Part shown: in pieces, positions 26,746-35,711 of the stretch | Numbering within the stretch: the stretch's first letter is position 1 | Layout: each line of letters opens with the position of its first letter | Assembly: GCA_937891805.1 (NCBI GenBank) | Contig: CALATK010000013.1 | Location: 1-64,000, forward strand | Length of the DNA stretch: 64,000 bases | DNA from: an uncultured Fibrobacter sp. | GTDB lineage: Bacteria > Fibrobacterota > Fibrobacteria > Fibrobacterales > Fibrobacteraceae | Reading direction: 5' to 3' | Notes under the pieces: generated by a model | What the model was told of the DNA's origin: nothing | Seen by the model: only the letters and a program-made list of their open reading frames with translations | The model's database searches: none | Translations under genes and position numbers: made by a program

Positions 26746-28886
26746 GATTTTTTAACCTCCCGCACACCGCTAATCTGCTGGATCTTGTAAGTGACGGAAT
26801 CCACCTGCTCCTTGCGGAAGGCCTTGAATTCCATACGGATCCTGCCGGAGGACTGCTTGCTCACGACGCTCATCTGGTCCAGGAACAGGTTTTCGTCCTT
26901 GATGACCTTCAGCACGTCGAAGGTAATGTTCTTGCGGTTGTCCGTCTCCACGATCAGGTGGGTGGTGAAGGGCTCCGAAAGGTCCGGGCTCCATTGCACC
27001 GGAATCTGCTGTTCTACGGGGAAATCCTTGAGACAGGGGCACTTGAGGGAGTGCACCTCGATACCCACCTGTGGCCGCATGATTCCCACAATCTTGTCGC
27101 CGGGCACGGGCCCGCAGCAGCTGGCGAAATGCACCACCAGATTGGTCTCCTGGCCGATTTCCAGGGGCATGTCGTCTTGGACGGGGCTCTTCTTGTCCTT
27201 GTTGAAGGTGGGGAAAAACCGGAGGGCCGAAGCTTCCTTGGAAATGTTCTCGCCGCCGTTCAAGAAACGGTGGATGTCCTGCAGGGGGAGTTCTCCCTGG
27301 CCCAGCCGTTCGTAGAAGGTCTCGATGTTCGGCGTGCCGAAATGCTTTGCCGTACTTTCGTCCGAAGGATACTGGTCCTTGTCCATCTTGGAGACCCGTA
27401 GTTCACGGGTCCAGATTTCACGGCCCAGGTCCCGGGCTTGCTGCAGCATGCTGGTCTTCATCCACTTGCGCAGTTCCTGCTTGGCCTTGGTGGTGGTCAC
27501 CATTTCCAGCCATTCCGGGCTGGGCTCCTGGGTGGGGCTTTTCAGCACCTGGATGGTGGCCCCGTGGGGCACGGGCTTGTCCAGGCTTACCACTTCGTCG
27601 TTGATGCGGGCCCCTATGCAGTGGAGGCCGAGCTCCGTATGTACAGCAAAGGCAAAGTCCAGCACGATAGCCCCGTCGGGCAGTTCGATGGAGTTTCCCT
27701 TGGGGGTGAACACCACGATTCCCTCGGGTTTCAGGTCCACCTTCAAAAAGTCCAGGTATTCGCGGCTGTCCGAAATTTCGGACTGGAGCTTGACCATGTG
27801 GTCTAGCCAGGCCAGTTCTTCGCCTTCGTGCTGGGTTTCCAGCTTGTAGGCCCAGTGGGCGGCAAAGCCCTTCTCTGCCGTCAGGTCCATGTCCTTGGTG
27901 CGGATCTGGACTTCTACCATCTTGTTTTCGGGCCCGATGACCGTGGTATGGATACTCTGGTAAAGGTTTGGCTTCGGGGTGGCGATGTAGTCCTTGAAGC
28001 GGCTCTGGAGGGGCGGCCACAGGTTGTGGACATAGCCCAGGGCCAGGTAGCATTCGGGAATGGTATCCACGATAATGCGGATGGCGAAGATATCGAAGAT
28101 GTCTTCGAATTCGCAACCCCGTGCAATCATCTTGTTGTAGATGCTGTAAATGTTCTTGGTGCGGCCCTGGATGGTGCAGTCGAAATCTTCTAGGGCGAGC
28201 TTGATCTGCAAGGGCCCGATGACGGATTGGATGTATTTTTCCCGGGCTTCCTTGTTCTCGATAAGAGCATCTACTAGCTTCTGGTACTCTACCGGGTTCA
28301 CGTACTTGAAGCTCAGGTCCTCAAGCTCCGTCTTGAGCTTGTACAGGCCGAACCGGTGGGTAAGGGGCACGTAGATGTCCAGGGTCTCCTGGGCGATGAT
28401 TTTCCGCTTTTCGGGCTTCATGTACTGCATGGTCCGCATGTTGTGGATGCGGTCTGCAATCTTGATCATGATGACCCGGGGGTCTTTCGCCATGGCGGTA
28501 ATGAGCTTGCGGTAGGTTTCCGCCTTGCGGGCGGTCTTGCTCTCTTGCTGGGCGGCGGTAATCTTGGTGACGGCGTCCACCATGAAGGCGGTATCGTCGC
28601 CGAATTTTTCAGAAATTTCGCTTAGGGTGTGGGGCGTGTCCTCTACCACGTCGTGGAGCAGCCCCGCAAGCACCGTGGCCTGGTCCTGTTTCAGGTCCGA
28701 AAGGATCTTGGCCACCTCGTAGGGGTGCTCGGTATAGGGCATGCCGCTCTTGCGGTACTGGCCGCTGTGGGCCTCTGCAATAAAGACAATGGCATTCTCC
28801 AGGATCTCGCGGTTCAGGGCGGGATTCTTCTTGATAAGCACGTCCACGATGTGCTTCTGGTTGGATGTCAACTCTTGCACTGCCAT
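26742..28886 (-). CDS. Bifunctional (p)ppGpp synthetase/hydrolase (RelA/SpoT family)
   Basis: A 714-residue Rel protein. An HD hydrolase domain (about 25-180) contains 'HPYEVAKIL' and 'LLHDVVEDT'. The synthetase domain (about 235-345) has 'YSIYNKM', 'DIFAIRIIV' and 'YQSIHTTVIGP'. The TGS domain (about 385-445) begins 'IVVFTPKGN', and a C-terminal ACT domain (about 640-714) ends the protein. Both catalytic domains look intact, so a bifunctional Rel is likely. It is the first gene of the run leading into nuo. Upstream lies TATAAT-like AT-rich DNA and no clear ribosome site. Confidence 0.93.
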   Translation of the reverse strand: MAVQELTSNQKHIVDVLIKKNPALNREILENAIVFIAEAHSGQYRKSGMPYTEHPYEVAKILSDLKQDQATVLAGLLHDVVEDTPHTLSEISEKFGDDTAFMVDAVTKITAAQQESKTARKAETYRKLITAMAKDPRVIMIKIADRIHNMRTMQYMKPEKRKIIAQETLDIYVPLTHRFGLYKLKTELEDLSFKYVNPVEYQKLVDALIENKEAREKYIQSVIGPLQIKLALEDFDCTIQGRTKNIYSIYNKMIARGCEFEDIFDIFAIRIIVDTIPECYLALGYVHNLWPPLQSRFKDYIATPKPNLYQSIHTTVIGPENKMVEVQIRTKDMDLTAEKGFAAHWAYKLETQHEGEELAWLDHMVKLQSEISDSREYLDFLKVDLKPEGIVVFTPKGNSIELPDGAIVLDFAFAVHTELGLHCIGARINDEVVSLDKPVPHGATIQVLKSPTQEPSPEWLEMVTTTKAKQELRKWMKTSMLQQARDLGREIWTRELRVSKMDKDQYPSDESTAKHFGTPNIETFYERLGQGELPLQDIHRFLNGGENISKEASALRFFPTFNKDKKSPVQDDMPLEIGQETNLVVHFASCCGPVPGDKIVGIMRPQVGIEVHSLKCPCLKDFPVEQQIPVQWSPDLSEPFTTHLIVETDNRKNITFDVLKVIKDENLFLDQMSVVSKQSSGRIRMEFKAFRKEQVDSVTYKIQQISGVREVKKS

Positions 28887-29005
28887 TATCTACAATTTAT
28901 TATAAAATTTGGCAGAAAAACGGCAATTTTGGGAATATAAGCCAAAAATAAGGTATTTGGTGATATGAAGCCCGCCAAAGGTAGAAACCGCTTGAAAATC
29001 CATGC

Positions 29006-29029
29006 AAAAACCCCCGAATGAATCGGGGG
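29006..29029 (-). terminator. Terminator of mscL
   Basis: On the minus strand CCCCCGA-ttcat-TCGGGGG is followed by TTTTT. It lies about 90 bp past the mscL stop. Confidence 0.7.
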
Positions 29030-29112
29030 CGTTGCGGGGGCCTCCCCGCTAAAGGGGGTGGCGAGCGACGTAGTGCGAGGCAGGGGGAGATTTCCCCCTA
29101 GTCACTAAACTG
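29030..29112. repeat. GC-rich palindromic spacer
   Basis: G/C runs such as GGGGGcctCCCC and CAGGGGGagatttCCCCCTag form nested hairpins between mscL and its terminator. A similar CCCCCT-rich spacer occurs near 49280-49405. Confidence 0.4.
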
Positions 29113-29119
29113 CTGTTTA

Positions 29120-29563
29120 CTACTTCTTCAGCAGGTCGCGGATTTCGGTAAGGAGCTTCTCCTCGGCGCTGGGCTCTGGCGGTGCAGGCGGTTCGGCGGG
29201 CTTTTCTTCTTCCTTCTTGCGCATGTTCTGCACGAATCCCAGGAACTTCTTCATCACAATGAACACCACGATGGCCACAATTAAGAAGTCCACGATGTTG
29301 CCGATGAAGGCTCCGTAAGGAATCTGGGCTCCGGCGGCGGTTGTGTAGGTGAGGGCCTTGAGGCCTTCGCCGGCACCTTCTGCACCGAGGCTTGCCACGA
29401 TGGCGTTCACGCAGGGCATGACGATGTCGTTCACGAAGCTGGTGACAATCTTGCCGAATGCGCCGCCGATGATAACACCGATGGCCATGTCGACGATGTT
29501 GCCCTTGAGGGCGAAAGCCTTGAATTCTTCAAGGAGGGATGTTGCTTTTCCTTTGATACCCAT
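29120..29563 (-). CDS. mscL: Large-conductance mechanosensitive channel
   Basis: A 147-residue homopentameric channel that opens under membrane tension. TM1 (KGNIVDMAIGVIIGGAFGKIV) follows the N-terminal amphipathic helix; TM2 (about 85-105) contains NIVDFLIVAIVVFIVMK. The C-terminus is a cytoplasmic helix (EEKLLTEIRDLLKK) after a proline-rich linker. AAAGGA precedes the ATG. Confidence 0.95.
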   Translation of the reverse strand: MGIKGKATSLLEEFKAFALKGNIVDMAIGVIIGGAFGKIVTSFVNDIVMPCVNAIVASLGAEGAGEGLKALTYTTAAGAQIPYGAFIGNIVDFLIVAIVVFIVMKKFLGFVQNMRKKEEEKPAEPPAPPEPSAEEKLLTEIRDLLKK

Positions 29564-29646
29564 AACGGTTCCTTTTGGTTGATGTTTTGATAAAAAATAG
29601 TATTGTGTCGCCCTTTGGCAAGATGAATTTCTAGATTTTGTGACCT

Positions 29647-30519
29647 ATGTCATGGCTGTTGCTGGCACTTTCCTCTGCGTTTTTCCTGGGTTTTTATGAC
29701 CTGGCCAAAAAAAAGTCTGTCCAGGGGAATGCGGTACGCCCCGTGCTGTTTCTGTGCAGCGCTTTTTACGCCCTGTTCATGCTGCCTATCCTGGTTTCGG
29801 GGCATACCGAAACCCTGGCGCTCCGCGAACATGTTTTCTTGATGGGCAAGGCCTTAATCGTTGGCGGCAGCTGGCTTTTGACCTACAACGCCATCGCCCA
29901 CATGCCCCTCAGCATTTCGGCCACCATCCGCGCCCTGGCCCCCCTTTTTACCATCGGCATCGCGGTGAGCTTCATGGGGGAGCGGCCTTTCCCCCTGCAG
30001 TGGGCGGGCATTGGTTTGTGTGTGGTTTCTTACATAGGCCTGAGCCTCGCGGGCCGCAAGGAGATGGGGCATTTCTTCAGCAGCCCCTGGGTCATTTCCA
30101 TGGTGCTGGGGACTATCCTTGCAGCCTGCAGCGGGGTCTACGACAAACTGATATTGCAGCGGATGGACTTTGACCCCCTGACGGTGCAGGTCTGGTTCAG
30201 CTTTTACATGGCTCTGTGGCAGTTCCTGATTTGCGCGGTGACCTGGTTTCCGACCCGCCAAAAGACCACGCCCTTCCAGTTCCGCTGGAGTTTTCTCCTG
30301 GTGGCGGCGCTGCTTATCATTGCGGACCGTTGCTACTTCTTGGCGGTAAGCGACAAGGACGCCCTGATTTCGGTGATTACCGTTTTCCGCCGTTCCAGCG
30401 TGTTCATCAGCTTTGTGGCGGGGATTGTTATCTTTAAGGAACGCAAGAGCAAACTGAAATTCTTGGCGCTGCTGGGAATTGTGGCAGGACTCTGCCTGAT
30501 TTCCCTCGGGAAAGGCTAG
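29647..30519 (+). CDS. EamA/DMT-family transporter
   Basis: A 290-residue inner-membrane protein with about ten helices in two homologous halves, as in the drug/metabolite transporter superfamily (YdcZ/RhaT-like). Features include 'GERPFPLQWAGIGLCVVSYIGL' at the end of the first half and 'FKERKSKLKFLALLGIVAGL' at the end of the second. Substrate unknown. There is no ribosome site; TAGATTTT ends seven bases before the ATG. coaE begins 25 bp after its stop. Confidence 0.85.
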   Translation: MSWLLLALSSAFFLGFYDLAKKKSVQGNAVRPVLFLCSAFYALFMLPILVSGHTETLALREHVFLMGKALIVGGSWLLTYNAIAHMPLSISATIRALAPLFTIGIAVSFMGERPFPLQWAGIGLCVVSYIGLSLAGRKEMGHFFSSPWVISMVLGTILAACSGVYDKLILQRMDFDPLTVQVWFSFYMALWQFLICAVTWFPTRQKTTPFQFRWSFLLVAALLIIADRCYFLAVSDKDALISVITVFRRSSVFISFVAGIVIFKERKSKLKFLALLGIVAGLCLISLGKG

Positions 30520-30544
30520 CTTGCAAGGCTTCGGATGAAAGATT

Positions 30545-31144
30545 ATGGCAGGTAAGTGCATCGGTATCACGGGAACGATCGGTTCCGGAAAGTCCACGGT
30601 GGGGGAGTGCCTCCGTCGGCGGGGACTCCCCGTGCTGGACGCCGATGCCTGCGTGCATGAACTTTACCGGGATTGCGATGCCCTGCGCAAGGAACTGGCG
30701 GAGGCCTTTGGCCTGGAATGCCTGACCGCCGACGGCGTGAACCGCAAATTTTTTGCGGACCTTATTTTCAAGGACGATGCCGCTCGGGAAAAACTGGAGG
30801 CTCTGGTTTATCCCTACCTGACGGACGCGGTGCAGGAATTTTTCGCGGCGCACTCCGGACCTGCATTCTTGGAGGCGGCCCTCTTGCACCGCATACCCCA
30901 GGTGGTAAAGTTTCTGGACCAGGTGTGGCTGGTGGGTGCTCCTGCAGAGGGTCGCCTGGAGCGGTTGGTGTCCCGGGGACTTTCCCGTGAAGATGCGGAA
31001 CGCCGTATTGAAACCCAGGGGGACGGAGCCGCCCTCTGGCAGGCACGGGGCATTCCGGTTATAAAAGTCGAGAACGACGGCTCCCCAGAACAGCTGGAAG
31101 ATCATGTGAATGTCACCCTGGAGAGCCTTGTAAAGGCTCGATAG
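30545..31144 (+). CDS. coaE: Dephospho-CoA kinase
   Basis: A 199-residue kinase for the last step of coenzyme A synthesis. The P-loop is GTIGSGKSTVG at residues 9-19, followed by 'DADACVHELY' (substrate loop) and 'VWLVGAPAEGRLERLVSRGLSREDAERRI' (lid). Length is standard. It follows the DMT transporter closely and is ended by a bidirectional terminator. Confidence 0.92.
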   Translation: MAGKCIGITGTIGSGKSTVGECLRRRGLPVLDADACVHELYRDCDALRKELAEAFGLECLTADGVNRKFFADLIFKDDAAREKLEALVYPYLTDAVQEFFAAHSGPAFLEAALLHRIPQVVKFLDQVWLVGAPAEGRLERLVSRGLSREDAERRIETQGDGAALWQARGIPVIKVENDGSPEQLEDHVNVTLESLVKAR

Positions 31145-31203
31145 GGACCATGGATTCTATCGCCCTATCGCTATGCTCCAGGGCTCCAGAATGACTCTCT
31201 GGA

Positions 31204-31240
31204 TAAAAAAATACCCTCGGCCAGGCCGAGGGCAAATTTT
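31204..31240. terminator. Bidirectional terminator between coaE and an outer-membrane protein gene
   Basis: CCCTCGG-ccagg-CCGAGGG with AAAAAA to the left and TTTTT to the right serves two converging genes. Confidence 0.8.
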
Positions 31241-31257
31241 TCTTGAACGGACTTCGA

Positions 31258-32016
31258 TTAGAAGTTGATGTTCAGGTGGGCGTCGATAGACATGGGAGTG
31301 TCTTCGCCATAGTAGTCTTCGCCGAGGCCGAATCCGAAGGACACGTCCACATCGAACATGGGGTTGATGATGAAGTCACCGCCGAGGTAAATCCAGAGAC
31401 CCATGTCGCCGGAGTCGCCAGCGTCACCTTCCATGGGGCCTGCATTCCATTCGGAATCAGTGACCTTGATGTTCAGGTCGGCACCTACATAAGGAGTGAC
31501 GAAGGAGCTAACGGCGAAGTCGCCTTCGGCACCGACGTTCAGTTCGTAGGCCGGAGTGTAGTCGTCGTCACCTTCGGTGTGGATGGCAAAGCCCAGTTCA
31601 GTACCCAGGTTCACCATGCCGAAGGGCTGGGAGTACTGGACACCCAGGTGGATGCCGATACCGTCGTCGTTGAGCTCTTCTTCACCGATGGGGAGTTCCA
31701 CGTCCACGAAGGCGTTCATGATGGGCATGAACTGATAGCGGACCATGATAGGCAGGTTGCCGAGACCGTCGGGACCATCATTTCCGTCGTAGTCGGTGAA
31801 AACGGTATAAGGAAGTTTCACGCCCAATTCCAAATTGGGAATCACGGTGTAGCGAGCGCCTGCATAGAGGTCGAGTCCGCTTGCGTCTCCCTGCATGTCG
31901 TAGTGGAGACCCACCTGGGCCTGGCCCTTGTGGTTTTCGAGAACCGGGAACTTGTCCCAGGTAGCGAAGGAAGCTGTGGCCACCAAGGCGGTAGCGAGAG
32001 CGATTTTCTTGAACAT
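31258..32016 (-). CDS. Outer-membrane beta-barrel protein
   Basis: A 252-residue exported protein: signal peptide 1-18 (FKKIALATALVATASFA), then alternating amphipathic strands (for example VGLHYDMQGDASGLDLYAGA, LELGVKLPYTVF) and a terminal aromatic residue (HLNINF), as in barrels inserted by BAM. It is rich in Asp/Glu/Gly in loops. It resembles MetA-pathway or transporter-like porins of unknown specificity. AAGGAG precedes the ATG and a TACCTTTA box lies about 31 bp upstream. Confidence 0.7.
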   Translation of the reverse strand: MFKKIALATALVATASFATWDKFPVLENHKGQAQVGLHYDMQGDASGLDLYAGARYTVIPNLELGVKLPYTVFTDYDGNDGPDGLGNLPIMVRYQFMPIMNAFVDVELPIGEEELNDDGIGIHLGVQYSQPFGMVNLGTELGFAIHTEGDDDYTPAYELNVGAEGDFAVSSFVTPYVGADLNIKVTDSEWNAGPMEGDAGDSGDMGLWIYLGGDFIINPMFDVDVSFGFGLGEDYYGEDTPMSIDAHLNINF

Positions 32017-32047
32017 TTGTGTTCTCCTTGTTTGTGTTTTGACGGGG

Positions 32048-32055
32048 TAAAGGTA
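32048..32055 (-). promoter_or_regulatory. TAnnTTTR box (TACCTTTA) for the outer-membrane protein
   Basis: On the minus strand TACCTTTA lies 31 bp before the ATG. Here a normal leader with AAGGAG follows, in contrast to the leaderless-type genes. Confidence 0.4.
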
Positions 32056-32259
32056 GTAATTTATTTACATTGAGGCAAGGCTGGGCGGGCCCTATACGGT
32101 GATAAAGTGCACAAAAGGTTGATAAAGTGTGATTTTTAACACTTCTCGCACTAGAGTCTGTTCCGGGCCTGTCCGCGCTGGGCGGAGCCGAAGTGCTTCT
32201 GGATAGTGGGACGCCAACCGGTAATTACTATATTCCACCCCTGAATTTAAGAGGTTTTT

Positions 32260-33186
32260 ATGAGATGCTTGGTGACCGGCGGTGCCGGATTCTTGGGTAG
32301 CCACCTCTGCGAGAGGCTCTTGAACGACGGGCACGAGGTCCTGTGCCTGGACAATTACTTTACCGGGCGTCTCCAGAACGTGTCCCATTTACGGGACAAC
32401 CGTAATTTTGAACTTATCCGCCACGACGTCACCGAACCCATCCTTTTGGAAGTGGACCGTATTTTCAATCTGGCCTGCCCCGCAAGTCCGGTCCATTACC
32501 AGTTCAACCCGGTAAAGACCATCAAGACCAGCGTTATGGGCGCTATCAACATGCTTGGGCTTGCCAAGCGGGTCCACGCCCGCATATTGCAGGCCAGCAC
32601 CAGCGAGGTCTATGGCGACCCGGCGGTACATCCGCAAAAAGAGGACTACTGGGGAAACGTGAACCCCATCGGTATCCGCAGCTGCTACGACGAGGGCAAG
32701 CGTGTGGCCGAAACCCTCTTTATGGACTACCATCGCCAGAACAAGGTAGATATCCGCATCGTGCGCATTTTCAACACCTACGGCCCCCGCATGCTCATGA
32801 ACGACGGTCGCGTGGTGTCTAACTTCATTGTGCAGGCATTGAAGGGCGAAGACCTGACCATCTATGGCGATGGCAGCCAGACCCGCAGCTTCTGCTATGT
32901 GGATGATCTTATCGAGGCCTTTGTCCGCATGATGGATCAGGATGAAACTATTGGTCAGGTGAACATCGGAAATCCCGGCGAGTTTACTATGCTGGAATTG
33001 GCTCATGCCGTACTGGAGCAGACGGGTTCCAAGAGCAAGATTGTGTACCAGCCCCTGCCTGGCGACGACCCCAAGATGCGCCGCCCCGACATTACCCTTG
33101 CAAAAAAGACCCTGGGCTGGGAGCCCAAGGTGAATCTGTTTGACGGTCTCCAGAAGACCATCGAATATTTCAAGACGATTGTTTAG
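32260..33186 (+). CDS. UDP-glucuronate decarboxylase (UXS-type SDR)
   Basis: A 308-residue extended short-chain dehydrogenase that converts UDP-glucuronate to UDP-xylose. NAD-binding GGAGFLGSH is at residues 7-15, the region '[22 protein letters not shown]' is diagnostic for UXS, the catalytic YxxxK is 'CYDEGKR', and '[10 protein letters not shown]' follows. The close match to UXS signatures favours this over other nucleotide-sugar epimerases. A ribosome site AAGAGG precedes the ATG. Its stop abuts that of the converging cellulase gene with no spacer. Confidence 0.88.
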   Translation: MRCLVTGGAGFLGSHLCERLLNDGHEVLCLDNYFTGRLQNVSHLRDNRNFELIRHDVTEPILLEVDRIFNLACPASPVHYQFNPVKTIKTSVMGAINMLGLAKRVHARILQASTSEVYGDPAVHPQKEDYWGNVNPIGIRSCYDEGKRVAETLFMDYHRQNKVDIRIVRIFNTYGPRMLMNDGRVVSNFIVQALKGEDLTIYGDGSQTRSFCYVDDLIEAFVRMMDQDETIGQVNIGNPGEFTMLELAHAVLEQTGSKSKIVYQPLPGDDPKMRRPDITLAKKTLGWEPKVNLFDGLQKTIEYFKTIV

Positions 33187-34485
33187 TTATTTCACCGCGA
33201 CCTTGTGAGTCTCGGTAACGCCTTGTCCCTGGATTCGCACCAGGTAGATTCCCGGTTGTGTGCTTACGGACAAGCTAATGCTGCCGCTAACGTTCCCGTT
33301 CCAGAGGGTGCGGACGGTGCGGCCCTGCAGGTCCAGCAGTTCCACCTTGGACTGACCCTTGAGGTTTACGTTGACGGTGTTGTTTGCGAAGTGGAAACTG
33401 GAAGTGTTTGCGACTGGGCGGGAGAGTGCGGCAGGCTCGACTCTGCTTTCGCCAGAGATTGGCGTCCATTCGGGATTGACGGCCCTGAGTTTTTCTCTGA
33501 ACCATTTACCAGATTCCCGCAAATCACTTTCAGACCAGTTCCCGCATGCACTGGCGCTTTTTTGCAAGGCGGCAGAAGTTTCATCTTTGTTTACGATACT
33601 CCAGGCGGCCCAGCTGAGCTTGTTCTGGTCTAGCCAGTCCCAAAAAGTATTGACCATGGAATAGTTGATAGCTCCATTTCCCGATGCAGGAGTAAGCCCG
33701 CATTCAGAAATAAAGAGTGGAAGGGGGTTCATTGCCTGTTTTGCTGTAGGCAGGTAGTTGTTCAAGTGCCAATCTTCCGAAGCGTAGAAATGGAAAACGT
33801 AAGCCACGTTGCTGGAGTAGTTGCTTGATAAGGGATTCGAAATGACGGAACTGAGATCTCCGGAATATTTTGGGGTTCCTACGAGAATCAGGTTGTCAGG
33901 ATCGATGGCACGTATAATGGGAATGATGTATTCTGCGTATGATTTGATTTGTCCCCAATCGTCCGTTCCAGGCTCATTGTAAATCTCGTAAATCACATTG
34001 GGGTATTGACTATACTTGGTGGCCATGGCGGTGAAAAAATCCTTTGCTAGTTCCCAACGGTCCTTGCCGTTTTCCTTGGCAGACCTATCATTGGTCCAAT
34101 GGCTGTGCCAGTCAATAATGACATAGATTCCCTTGGCAATAGCGGCATCCACGACGGTTTCTACCATGGCTTGATTCTTGGAAGGGTTGTAGGCATAGCC
34201 GACTTTATCGTCTCCCCAGTTGTCTTCAACGGCCATTGCGGCGCGGACCAGGTTGGCGTGCCAATCTTCAGCAAGCCAGTTGACCACGCTAGCGTTCCAG
34301 TAGTCCCTTGCTTCTTCGGCAATGTTCCAGAAGAAACTCATTCCCCTGAGTTGTGCGGGTTGCCCGTTGGCACCCACCACTTGGGTTCCCTGGACAGACA
34401 AAGCGCCGATGTCGTCAATTGGAGCAGCTACGGCCAAATTAAGGGCGAACGCCGAAACCGCGATAATTTTCGTGGTGATTTTCAT
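33187..34485 (-). CDS. Secreted GH5 endoglucanase with T9SS-type C-terminal tail
   Basis: A cellulase of about 432 residues. A signal peptide (KITTKIIAVSAFALNLAVAA) precedes a (beta/alpha)8 GH5 domain, about 25-320. The acid/base is Glu in YEIYNEPG (about residue 171), the nucleophile Glu in LFISECG (about 261), with a substrate-binding 'HFYASEDW' segment. Overall it resembles GH5 subfamily 2. Residues about 362-432 form a small beta domain (VELLDLQGRTVRTLWNGN ... PGIYLVRI) of the Por-secretion/type A sorting kind. I chose the ATG at 34485 because AAGGAG lies seven bases upstream and inside the longer alternative. Confidence 0.92.
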   Translation of the reverse strand: MKITTKIIAVSAFALNLAVAAPIDDIGALSVQGTQVVGANGQPAQLRGMSFFWNIAEEARDYWNASVVNWLAEDWHANLVRAAMAVEDNWGDDKVGYAYNPSKNQAMVETVVDAAIAKGIYVIIDWHSHWTNDRSAKENGKDRWELAKDFFTAMATKYSQYPNVIYEIYNEPGTDDWGQIKSYAEYIIPIIRAIDPDNLILVGTPKYSGDLSSVISNPLSSNYSSNVAYVFHFYASEDWHLNNYLPTAKQAMNPLPLFISECGLTPASGNGAINYSMVNTFWDWLDQNKLSWAAWSIVNKDETSAALQKSASACGNWSESDLRESGKWFREKLRAVNPEWTPISGESRVEPAALSRPVANTSSFHFANNTVNVNLKGQSKVELLDLQGRTVRTLWNGNVSGSISLSVSTQPGIYLVRIQGQGVTETHKVAVK

Positions 34486-34668
34486 AGAACACTCCTTTCT
34501 CATCTCTCCTTGAAAAATAATTAAAAATCGGCCAAAGCGAAAAATTGACCGATTTTTGTGAGAAATATTTACGGCGGTGCAGTGATTTTACGGCTAAATA
34601 TTGAGCACGGGTATCATCTTGTCGTTCCCGTTGACTTAAATTGTCCGTTGTTCATGTTTTGCGGGCCG

Positions 34669-35709
34669 CTACCCGAAGATTTCGTACATGGCATCCCGTT
34701 CGACGGGGGTGAGGCCTTCGCCAATAATCAGTTCCCGCATGCGAGAAGGACTCATTCCCACGGGGACTTTCGCCCCGGCGGCATGGGTGATTTTTTCTTC
34801 CATGATGGTGCCGTCCAAGTCGGAAGCTCCTGCGTGGAGTGCCTTCATGGCGGTGTCGATTCCCATCTGTATCCAGTAGGCCTTGATATGGGGGAAGTTG
34901 TCCAGGAACAGGCGCGCTACGGCCACCGTACGCAAGATGTCTTCTTCGTCGGTGATGTTCGGGACAATTTTGTGGAGGGCGTTGTGTTCCGGGTGGTAAA
35001 CCAGGGGGATGAAGGCGAAGAATCCGGGGGCTTCGTCCTGCAGGTCGCGGAGCATTTTCATGTGGGCGATGCGGTCTTCGGGTTTTTCGACGTGGCCAAA
35101 GAGCATGGTGGCGTTGGTGGGAATGCCCAGCCTGTGGGCCGCCCTGTGCACAGAAAGCCATTCCTCGCCAGTTTCTTTACCTGGGCAGATTTGGTCCCGG
35201 ACGCTTTGTACCAGGATTTCGGCGCCGCCTCCGGGGAGGGCGTCGAGGCCTGCCTTTTTCAGCGTCGCCATGATCTGTTCGGGGCTCTGGCCCGAAATTT
35301 TCGAGAAGTGGCAGATTTCTACGGCGGTGAAAGCCTTCAGGTTCACCTTCGGGAATTCCTTGCGGAGTTTTGCGAGCATGTCGATGTAGTAGTCGAAGGG
35401 ATGGTCCGGATGGAGACCGCCTACAATGTGCAGTTCCCGCGCTCCCTGGCCGATGGCCTCGGCTGCCTTTGCCCTGATGGTGTCATAGTCCCAGTCGTAG
35501 GCGGTGGGGCTGTCCTTCTTGATTTTGGAGAAGGCGCAGAACTTGCAGTGTAGAACGCAGACGTTGGTGTAGTTAATTTGTCTGTTGTTGACCCAATAGA
35601 CGGATTTCCCGTGGCGGCGTTCCTTTTCGGCGTTTGCACGGGCGCATAGTTCCGCCAGGGGGGCGTTGTTGAAAAGGTCCAGGGCTTCGGCTTCTGTAAT
35701 TCGGGACAT
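34669..35709 (-). CDS. mqnE: Aminofutalosine synthase (radical SAM, menaquinone pathway)
   Basis: A 346-residue radical-SAM enzyme of the futalosine route to menaquinone. The [4Fe-4S] motif is CVLHCKFCAF (CxxxCxxC) near residue 53, and family blocks 'GGLHPDHPFDYYIDM' and 'LPGGGAEIL' match MqnE/MqnC/CofH; 'QICPGKETGEEWL' favours MqnE. It is the last gene of plsC-ruvA-mqnE, starting two bases after ruvA. A menaquinone-linked respiratory chain fits the nuo operon in this window. Confidence 0.85.
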   Translation of the reverse strand: MSRITEAEALDLFNNAPLAELCARANAEKERRHGKSVYWVNNRQINYTNVCVLHCKFCAFSKIKKDSPTAYDWDYDTIRAKAAEAIGQGARELHIVGGLHPDHPFDYYIDMLAKLRKEFPKVNLKAFTAVEICHFSKISGQSPEQIMATLKKAGLDALPGGGAEILVQSVRDQICPGKETGEEWLSVHRAAHRLGIPTNATMLFGHVEKPEDRIAHMKMLRDLQDEAPGFFAFIPLVYHPEHNALHKIVPNITDEEDILRTVAVARLFLDNFPHIKAYWIQMGIDTAMKALHAGASDLDGTIMEEKITHAAGAKVPVGMSPSRMRELIIGEGLTPVERDAMYEIFG

Positions 35710-35711
35710 GG

